A stretch of 64,000 nucleotides of DNA, from NCBI GenBank assembly GCA_017442855.1, contig JAFSPM010000041.1:1-64000 (forward strand), written 5' to 3'. The notes below the pieces were generated by a model. It saw nothing but the letters and a program-made list of their open reading frames with translations. It did no database searches and was not told where the DNA came from. Source of the DNA: Bacteroidaceae bacterium. GTDB lineage: Bacteria > Bacteroidota > Bacteroidia > Bacteroidales > Bacteroidaceae. Positions within the stretch are counted from its first letter, which is position 1, and every line of letters starts with the position of its first letter. Positions 19,996 to 25,106 of the stretch are shown here, piece after piece. The position numbers and the translations under genes are program-made.

Positions 19996-20346
19996 AATTG
20001 CTAAGCGTTCTTTGAAATGATTGAAATATAGTTATTTGTAGGGATTTTTCGAGTCAACGGATTTGGTTTTGTACTTTTGCAGTCAAAAAGGATGACTGCA
20101 TATGAATAAATCAAAATACGTCTTCGCTCAATTGACAACATTCCTTGATAGGAATCACTTTAACTACATTGCACGTAAGTATGATGGTGACAAATACGTG
20201 AAGCACTTCACTTGTTGGAACCAACTCCTTACGCTAATGTTTGGTCAGTTGAGCAATCGCGAGAGTTTGCGAGACCTGATAAGCGCTATCGAGGCACATT
20301 ATCAGAAATGCTATCATCTTGGTTTGGGCAAGCACGTAACAAGAAG
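19996..20346 (+). mobile_element. IS4-type element remnant, left end with truncated transposase
   Basis: An 82-residue in-frame transposase N-terminus begins MNKSKYVFAQLTTFLDRNHF at 20102 and matches the DUF4372 leader domain of IS4-group transposases (CWNQLLTLMFGQLSNRESLRDL, HHLG-like YHLGLGKHVTRS). After VTRS the sequence stops resembling the family and terminates within 7 codons (20347-20368), so the catalytic DDE part is missing. The IS abuts the AraC fragment on its left and unrelated DNA on its right. The left end coordinate is estimated; inverted repeats could not be paired because the right end is gone. Confidence 0.75.
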
Positions 20347-20500
20347 TTGTACCCTTCCCTATAAATGAAGTGAACCCATAAACTTGGACTGTTAATAATT
20401 TTCAATAAAACGATGTGTGGGTCACGCAGGAGGGTGTCAGCCAAGTTCCGATACCAGCCGCGATAGAAGGAAGAATTATGAGGAATGTGCCGCATTTTTA
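20347..20500 (-). other. unrecognised coding-like remnant between IS fragment and cupin gene
   Basis: On the minus strand a frame reads HNSSFYRGWYRNLADTL then LRDPHIVLLKIINSP, protein-like in composition, and runs into the transposase remnant. There is no convincing start or upstream domain. It may be the tail of a gene lost at the junction. I cannot assign it. Confidence 0.25.
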
Positions 20501-20512
20501 TCAAAAAATCAC

Positions 20513-20520
20513 TACCTTTG
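20513..20520 (+). promoter_or_regulatory. promoter -7 element of the cupin lipoprotein gene
   Basis: TACCTTTG matches TAnnTTTG and lies 43 bases upstream of the cupin start codon. Confidence 0.55.
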
Positions 20521-20563
20521 CATGGCTTTTTCCAACTGATAAAACAAAAAAAGAGAAATAAAT

Positions 20564-21031
20564 ATGAAAAAGATTGTGAATTGGGTGTTTGCCGCCACCC
20601 TCGTTTGCGGCGCATCGGCTTTCATGACGTCCTGCAAGACGGCTTACGTACAGGAAAAATCTGTCAAGGAGACGCAGAAGGTGGAACTGATTCGTACCTC
20701 GCAGAGCTGGGATGGCGTGGAACTGCCCGACTATTTGCAGGGACGTCCTGAACTGGTGGCTGTGAAGTATGTGTTCCCTGTAGGTCAGAAGCTGGGTTGG
20801 CACCATCATCCTGTGATGAACTACGGCATTCTGGTGCAGGGCGAACTGACCATTATCGGACTGGACGGCAAGGAGAAGGTGGTGCACGAGGGAGAGCCCG
20901 TTGTTGAGATGGTTGGCACCATACACCATGGCGTGAACAAAGGCAGCAAGCCTGTCATCCTCTATATGTTCTACCTCTCACAGAAGGACATGCCACTGGC
21001 TGTACAGCACCCGGAAATCACGAAGGAGTGA
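20564..21031 (+). CDS. cupin-domain lipoprotein
   Basis: A 155-residue protein with a lipoprotein signal (CGASAFMTSCKTA). The single cupin domain has motif 1 GWHHHPVMNYGILVQGELTI (clustered histidines for a metal) and motif 2 with TIHHGVNKGSKP. It is probably a periplasmic or outer-membrane-anchored metal-dependent cupin; substrate unknown. The N-terminal leader (NWVFAATLVCGASAFMTSC) resembles leaders of unrelated genes downstream. The gene looks intact, has its own promoter and is followed by a terminator. Confidence 0.85.
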   Translation: MKKIVNWVFAATLVCGASAFMTSCKTAYVQEKSVKETQKVELIRTSQSWDGVELPDYLQGRPELVAVKYVFPVGQKLGWHHHPVMNYGILVQGELTIIGLDGKEKVVHEGEPVVEMVGTIHHGVNKGSKPVILYMFYLSQKDMPLAVQHPEITKE

Positions 21032-21063
21032 TAGGTGAGGTCAACTTGCTTGTACTATTTCGA

Positions 21064-21100
21064 ATACAATCCCGTCGGCAGGCGGGGATTGTATTTAAAT
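21064..21100 (+). terminator. terminator of the cupin gene
   Basis: A perfect 10-bp stem, ATACAATCCC (21064-21073) with GGGATTGTAT (21085-21094), is followed by A/T-rich sequence. Confidence 0.75.
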
Positions 21101-21240
21101 AGGTGCTTTAGGGGACTGATAAAGGGTGGCTATAATGTAGGATTATCATGTCTGTAAAGAAATAAAACACTTTTTTGTCGAATTGGTGGAATTTCTCTAT
21201 CTTCGCTATCAGTTATCTTCATAAGCTTTTTTTAGAGGAA

Positions 21241-21723
21241 ATGAAAAAGATTTTATTGATAGGCACTATAGCCATAATAACCGTAATGACAGCGTACGCT
21301 CAGCGAATACAAGTAGTTGACAGTGATGGATTGGGTATACCGCTGGTGACAGTATTGAATGAGGACGGCAATATGATTGGTGCGACCAATTTAGATGGTG
21401 TGTTTGATAACTTGAAGGGAGCCGCCAAGGTGACTCTTACCCACGTTGCCTTCAAACCGAAGACGGTTACTGTAGCCGACTTTGCAGACGGACACATCAC
21501 AATGGAGGACAATAGTTGTAATCTGGCCGAGATTGTGGTCAAGCCCAAGCCCTATATCTATGTGGAGACATATTATCGTGCCTATGTCTATCGCAATGAC
21601 TCGCTCATTTATTTTAAGTGCGGCATTATGCCCAATACATACGACCCTAAGAAGACGACCTTTGACGATGGCCGTAGAGACCTATGCATCGGATCACGGC
21701 TATATGGACAAAGACGATTTTAA
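21241..21723 (+). CDS. carboxypeptidase-regulatory-like domain protein, 3' end frameshifted
   Basis: A 160-residue product with a signal peptide (MKKILLIGTIAIITVMTAYAQ) followed by a carboxypeptidase-regulatory-like beta-sandwich of the kind seen before TonB receptors and surface proteins (RIQVVDSDGLGIPLVTVLN, MIGATNLDGVFD, FKPKTVTV). The part after NTYDPKKTTFDDG looks out of frame. The neighbouring frame continues with VETYASDHGYMDKDDFK and further protein-like text, so the gene end is probably broken by a frameshift or junction near 21675. A longer frame exists upstream but this ATG starts the signal peptide. Confidence 0.6.
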   Translation: MKKILLIGTIAIITVMTAYAQRIQVVDSDGLGIPLVTVLNEDGNMIGATNLDGVFDNLKGAAKVTLTHVAFKPKTVTVADFADGHITMEDNSCNLAEIVVKPKPYIYVETYYRAYVYRNDSLIYFKCGIMPNTYDPKKTTFDDGRRDLCIGSRLYGQRRF

Positions 21724-21859
21724 GACCAAGAAGCAGGAAATTAAAAGTAACTACAAAGGCGCCACGCTGTAAAGTCTGGAGGCATATGCCACCGCCCACA
21801 ATATCCCCGCCATATCGCCTATCATGCTTCAGGCCGTACAGAAACTAAAGCGTTGGTAA
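21676..21859 (+). pseudogene. relic tail in a second frame after the regulatory-like domain
   Basis: From about 21677 the frame reads VETYASDHGYMDKDDF, KTKKQEIKSNYKGATL, a TAA at 21769-21771, then in the same frame SLEAYATAHNIPAISP and MLQAVQKLKRW to a final TAA. Both halves look like one C-terminal domain interrupted by a stop. I do not recognise the family. Confidence 0.4.
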
Positions 21860-21917
21860 AATAATAAACGTGCAAAAGGGATAACTGTGAGAGCAAAGAA
21901 TTTAATAATAGATAACG

Positions 21918-22079
21918 ATGGATAATTACAAACAGATAGACCTGAATGACTATGTCCAGGCGGGTCGTTTCGCCGTCCTCGATGTCATCCTTCGCACCGT
22001 CTTCCAGAAGCTCAACTTTATCGAGAAGGTTTTCTTCGGCTTCTATGTACATAAACTGATGAAACAATATTATTCGTAA
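21918..22079 (+). pseudogene. 53-codon minigene, apparent join of two ends of a longer gene
   Basis: An ATG frame encodes MDNYKQIDLNDYVQAG followed by RFAVLDVILRTVFQKL and a tail ending HKLMKQYYS. The first 16 residues resemble the N-terminus of the TIGR02172 family of kinase-like Bacteroidota proteins, which continue with a glycine-rich nucleotide-binding segment that is absent here. The remainder reads like an amphipathic C-terminal helix region. An internally deleted relic is the best explanation; a genuine small protein remains possible. Confidence 0.4.
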
Positions 22080-22103
22080 TCAAAAACAAACAATAGAACA
22101 GCA

Positions 22104-22655
22104 ATGAAAAAAGCATCATTTATACTGACCGTTCTCATAACGTTGACACTGTCAGCCTGTGTTCAGAAGAATTTCATTACGCCAAGTCAGAGTCGCGTGG
22201 GCTATTCCGCCTGGGAGACGCAGGTGAGCTACACCCATTGCGATCCGCTGCCCAAGACGGGAAAACCCGAACTGGTCAGCGGCACGTGGGAGATGAACGA
22301 CGGCATCCTGCAGCATAAGGCATGTGAGCAGGCTCCGCTGGCCATCTGCAACTACATCATCCCCTCCGACCACTACACCATTCAGTGTACCGCCCGCAAG
22401 GACAGTGGCCCTAACGGGTTCATCATCGTGTTCAACTATGTGGACGCGCAGCACTATTGCTGGGTGAATTTCGGCTGCGAGGGCAACACGCAACATGCTA
22501 TCGAGCAGACGAGCAGCGACATCAGGAAACAGTTGGCCACACGCCCCGGCAGCGTGGAGACAGGAAAATGGTACGACGTGCGACTAACCGTGGCCGGCGA
22601 TACCATTAAGGCATGGCTCGACAATGAACTTTTGTTCGATGATATACTAAAATAA
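22104..22655 (+). CDS. lipoprotein with GH51-associated carbohydrate-binding-like domain
   Basis: A 183-residue protein with lipobox LTLSACVQK. The body resembles the concanavalin-like module found at the N-terminus of GH51 arabinofuranosidases and in 3-keto-disaccharide-hydrolase proteins: YTIQCTARKDSGPNGFIIVF, HYCWVNFGCEGNTQHAIEQ, and GKWYDVRLTVAGDTIKAWLD. There is no catalytic barrel; the frame ends right after the module. It is either a stand-alone binding lipoprotein or a truncated arabinofuranosidase. It is followed by the first promoter module and leader-peptide gene. Confidence 0.65.
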   Translation: MKKASFILTVLITLTLSACVQKNFITPSQSRVGYSAWETQVSYTHCDPLPKTGKPELVSGTWEMNDGILQHKACEQAPLAICNYIIPSDHYTIQCTARKDSGPNGFIIVFNYVDAQHYCWVNFGCEGNTQHAIEQTSSDIRKQLATRPGSVETGKWYDVRLTVAGDTIKAWLDNELLFDDILK

Positions 22656-22697
22656 GAAAATAGGTTAGAGCAAGATAATATGAGGGTGCCGAATTGT

Positions 22698-22774
22698 TTT
22701 TTTTACCCTTAGAATGGGGTTTTTGTCGGAAATTCATTACATTTGCATTACTTAACCTTTAAAAAAGAAAAGTT
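22698..22774 (+). promoter_or_regulatory. promoter/5'UTR module copy A
   Basis: A block shared with 23361-23420 and 24771-24841: T-rich tract, ACCCTTAGAATG, GGTTTTTGTCG, then TACATTTG (-7 element, 22738-22745) and CATTACTTAACC before the ATG. Near-identity with copy C extends up to the start codon, so both transcription and the leader are conserved. Confidence 0.75.
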
Positions 22775-22960
22775 ATGAAAGAAGAACAGAAAGACAAGCG
22801 AGTGCTGACAATTGAGCTTGACGACGAGGTAAAGAAAGTCAGCTTTACTGGAGCGAACGGTGAGGAAAAAGTGGTTTTGAAGCAGGAACTGGAAGAGAAA
22901 GACTTGGAACAGGCTTCGGGAGGAGGGGGATGGAAATGTCGTTATAACGCTATCAGATAG
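22775..22960 (+). CDS. double-glycine leader peptide precursor A
   Basis: A 61-residue product. Residues 1-50 form a charged leader (KRVLTIELDDEVKKVSF, then ELEEKDLEQASGG) ending in Gly-Gly, as in substrates of C39-type peptidase exporters. The remaining residues, GGWKCRYNAIR, would be a short basic core with one Cys and one Trp. The leader matches the peptide at 24842-25033 at most positions while the cores are unrelated, the usual signature of processed peptide precursors. No maturation enzyme or C39 transporter lies in the window. A gene with a lipoprotein signal starts 3 bases after its stop. Confidence 0.7.
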   Translation: MKEEQKDKRVLTIELDDEVKKVSFTGANGEEKVVLKQELEEKDLEQASGGGGWKCRYNAIR

Positions 22961-22963
22961 GCA

Positions 22964-23350
22964 ATGAGAAAGAGGTCTCGATGGGTGCTTGCCGCCATCC
23001 TTTTCTGCAGCTTAAGTGTATTCACGGGCTGTACTACTGACAATGATGATAGCCCCGTTGTCAATGAGTTTGATGCCAAGAAGTATGCGCTTGTTGACCT
23101 TCATCTGCATCTTGACGGTTCGTTAAGTGTCGATGATGTTATATATATGGCATCTGTCGACGCTGTGCCTGTATGCATCAACACCGATAATATGAGTGTG
23201 TCGAACACTACGGTTCAAAAAGAGTTGCAGAAGCTTTACGATGCAGGCGTACTTACAGCTGCCCAGGCAGAGCTCATGGTTCGAAACGCCATTACTCACG
23301 CATTCCTCTCGGATGAAGAAAGATCCGCTCTGCTCAGCAAAATAAAATAG
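22964..23350 (+). pseudogene. adenosine deaminase with large internal deletion, lipoprotein leader
   Basis: A 128-residue frame. It begins with a lipoprotein leader (WVLAAILFCSLSVFTGCTTD), followed by the N-terminal metal-site motif of adenosine deaminases, LVDLHLHLDGSLSVDDV. It then jumps in frame at about 23155 to the C-terminal motif region VPVCINTDNMSVSNTT and the terminal helices (LMVRNAITHAFLSDEE). The ~200 residues between, carrying the catalytic Glu and remaining metal His, are missing, so it cannot be an active deaminase. Secretion via a lipoprotein leader is also unusual for the family. It may be a relic or a small repurposed protein. Confidence 0.7.
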
Positions 23351-23360
23351 GTTGCGATTT

Positions 23361-23420
23361 ATTTGCCCTTAGGATGGGACTTTATCGAGAATTTATTACC
23401 TTTGCATTTAAAGAATAGAC
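23361..23420 (+). promoter_or_regulatory. promoter/5'UTR module copy B
   Basis: A more diverged copy: GCCCTTAGGATGGGACTTTATCGAGAATTTAT split by usual positions, with -7 element TACCTTTG at 23397-23404. It lacks the ACTTAACC segment of copies A and C. It ends at the ATG of a 9-codon frame. Confidence 0.6.
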
Positions 23421-23450
23421 ATGAAAGGAGAAAAGAAAGGCTTTTTATGA
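23421..23450 (+). CDS. 9-residue leader frame coupled to the acyltransferase
   Basis: ATG at 23421 encodes MKGEKKGFL and stops at 23448-23450 (TGA), overlapping the acyltransferase ATG as ATGA. It occupies the position of the leader-peptide genes behind modules A and C, and its first residues echo theirs (MKEEQKDKR, MKDEQKEKR). It is probably a truncated third copy that now couples translation to the next gene. Confidence 0.45.
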   Translation: MKGEKKGFL

Positions 23451-24511
23451 ATGAAGTAAGAAAACAGAGAATAGAAGAACTTGACTATGTAAAAGGACTG
23501 GCCATTTTCTTAGTCATCATGGGTCATGCCACTGACAACCTGGCTACGCCGTTATGGCGACTCGTCATCTATTCCTTCCACATGCCACTGTTCTTCATGG
23601 TGTCTGGAATGGTGACCAAACCGGCAGACGTGAAGGAGCGAGGCACTTTCGGGGCATTCCTTATCAAGAACTTCAAGGCACTTCTTGTGCCGTATATCAT
23701 CTTTGCAGCGGTCTATTCTTGCTTCTCCTACCAGAACTTCGGCATCATGCTCTATGGAACGTTCGAGACACTTACCAGTGCCCACTCGCTCACTTCGCTG
23801 TGGTACCTGCCCGTGTTTTTCCTGAGTCGCGTGTGGGTAGAATTGCTGTTCAGGGCATTGCAGCCGGTAAAAAGATATAAAGAGGTATGGATAGCTGTAG
23901 CAGCCGTGGCTTTCTTTGCCGTAGGCCTGGCGCTTCCACATCCGCATCCCACATCAGGTACAGGCTTCATAGGTTATCCCTTGGGTCTCGACATATCGTT
24001 TGTGACAACGGGCTATATGCTGGCGGGCTGTCTGCTGGTGCCGGCCGTGAAGCGTCTGAGGGAGGCCAAGCTCTCGCTGCTCACGCTCGGTCTCTTCCTC
24101 TCGTTGGGTCTGCTGGCTTTCGGCATACTGGTGAAAGGCGATTCGATGGTGCTCGATTCAATGGCATTCAAGGGCCATAACACGCTCCCCACGATGTTCC
24201 TCAATGCCTTCAGCGGTAGTGTCGCCATCATTATCCTTTCTATCATCATGTACAGGAGCCCGGCTTGGCATAGTCCCATCTTCAATAAGAACATACTGCT
24301 GTTTATCGGTCAGAACACCATCGGCATCTATCTTTTGCACAAGAACTTCATGCAGGAGGTGGTGATGGGCAGCTTCAGCCGATGGGGATGGACGGAACCT
24401 CAGGTACTGGTGGCATTTGTCTCGGCCCTCATCACGTTGGTTGTAGCATGTATAGGCGTCAAGATCATCAATCGCTACATCCCGCAATTGATAGGAAGGT
24501 TCCCACAGTAA
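23447..24511 (+). CDS. membrane acyltransferase family 3 (fucose 4-O-acetylase-like)
   Basis: A 354-residue multi-pass protein with about ten hydrophobic segments. The N-terminal signature ELDYVKGLAIFLVIMGHATDN and SFHMPLFFMVSGM are the family's catalytic histidine region and first helices. Such enzymes O-acetylate polysaccharides or other small molecules at the inner membrane. The start at 23447 is chosen because of the ATGA overlap with the 9-codon frame; a longer frame crosses the promoter module. Neighbouring putative precursor peptides make peptide acylation a possibility, but there is no direct evidence. Confidence 0.82.
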   Translation: MNEVRKQRIEELDYVKGLAIFLVIMGHATDNLATPLWRLVIYSFHMPLFFMVSGMVTKPADVKERGTFGAFLIKNFKALLVPYIIFAAVYSCFSYQNFGIMLYGTFETLTSAHSLTSLWYLPVFFLSRVWVELLFRALQPVKRYKEVWIAVAAVAFFAVGLALPHPHPTSGTGFIGYPLGLDISFVTTGYMLAGCLLVPAVKRLREAKLSLLTLGLFLSLGLLAFGILVKGDSMVLDSMAFKGHNTLPTMFLNAFSGSVAIIILSIIMYRSPAWHSPIFNKNILLFIGQNTIGIYLLHKNFMQEVVMGSFSRWGWTEPQVLVAFVSALITLVVACIGVKIINRYIPQLIGRFPQ

Positions 24512-24538
24512 TCACAAGTCAATAGTAACACCATAACT

Positions 24539-24718
24539 ATGAAACAGACAATGAAACTATGGCTGCTCGCTGCCATCCTTACCATCTGTGGTGCAATGAT
24601 GCTAGCATCTTGTAGCAATGACGATGACCCTGCCCAGCACCGAAGCGTGGGCGGCGCAGATGCTGGAGAAGATACGCCAGGTAAACAAACAGAGATAGCA
24701 TTTAAGAAACATCATTAA
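24539..24718 (+). pseudogene. lipoprotein leader remnant
   Basis: A 59-residue frame starting MKQTMKLWLLAAILTICG, lipobox MLASCSNDDDP, then a short tail without domain character. The alternative frame over 24640-24700 reads TEAWAAQMLEKIRQVNKQR, more protein-like, so a frameshift or junction near 24640 is likely. It is another decayed lipoprotein gene. A further start, MKKCVWLR at 24735, is cut off by module copy C. Confidence 0.45.
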
Positions 24719-24764
24719 CAATTAAAGCAGAACAATGAAGAAGTGTGTATGGCTGCGAGGGCAA

Positions 24765-24841
24765 TTTTTTTACCCTTAGAATGTGGTTTTTGTCGAAAAT
24801 TCATTACATTTGCATTACTTAACCTTTAAAAAAGAACAGAC
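24765..24841 (+). promoter_or_regulatory. promoter/5'UTR module copy C
   Basis: Nearly identical to copy A across TTACCCTTAGAATG, TTTTTGTCG, TACATTTG (-7, 24805-24812) and CATTACTTAACC up to the ATG. It interrupts a preceding lipoprotein-leader start, which suggests the module arrived with the peptide gene. Confidence 0.75.
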
Positions 24842-25033
24842 ATGAAAGACGAGCAGAAAGAGAAGCGCGTGCTGAGCATCGAGCTTGACGACGAGGTAAA
24901 GAAAGTTTCCATCACTGGCACTAACGGTGACGAGAAGGTAGTGATGCGCCAGGAGCTGAACGAGGACGACTTGGAGCAGGCGACGGGAGGGAATAGGAAA
25001 TTGAATTGCTCTGGAAGGAACACAAAAAAATAG
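24842..25033 (+). CDS. double-glycine leader peptide precursor C
   Basis: A 63-residue paralogue of the 22775 peptide. The leader (KRVLSIELDDEVKKVSI, then ELNEDDLEQATGG) is conserved; the tail NRKLNCSGRNTKK is entirely different but again short, basic and with one cysteine. Conserved leader, variable core and Gly-Gly boundary fit a secreted processed peptide. The ATAGGCAAT at the stop codon is shared with the first copy, showing that the duplicated block covered promoter, leader and the 3' boundary. The ABC fusion gene starts 73 bases later. Confidence 0.7.
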   Translation: MKDEQKEKRVLSIELDDEVKKVSITGTNGDEKVVMRQELNEDDLEQATGGNRKLNCSGRNTKK

Positions 25034-25106
25034 GCAATCCAGGAATACTGTCGCAGGAGTGCCTCCGTGTCATACCAGCAGCTGTAGTGAGACAAATTAA
25101 GCAAAT

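Noticed and set aside
20286-20615. 109-residue minus-strand frame over the IS/cupin junction
   Set aside because: It crosses the transposase remnant and the cupin promoter and start; only the central ~50 residues look protein-like, so it is recorded as a remnant, not a gene.
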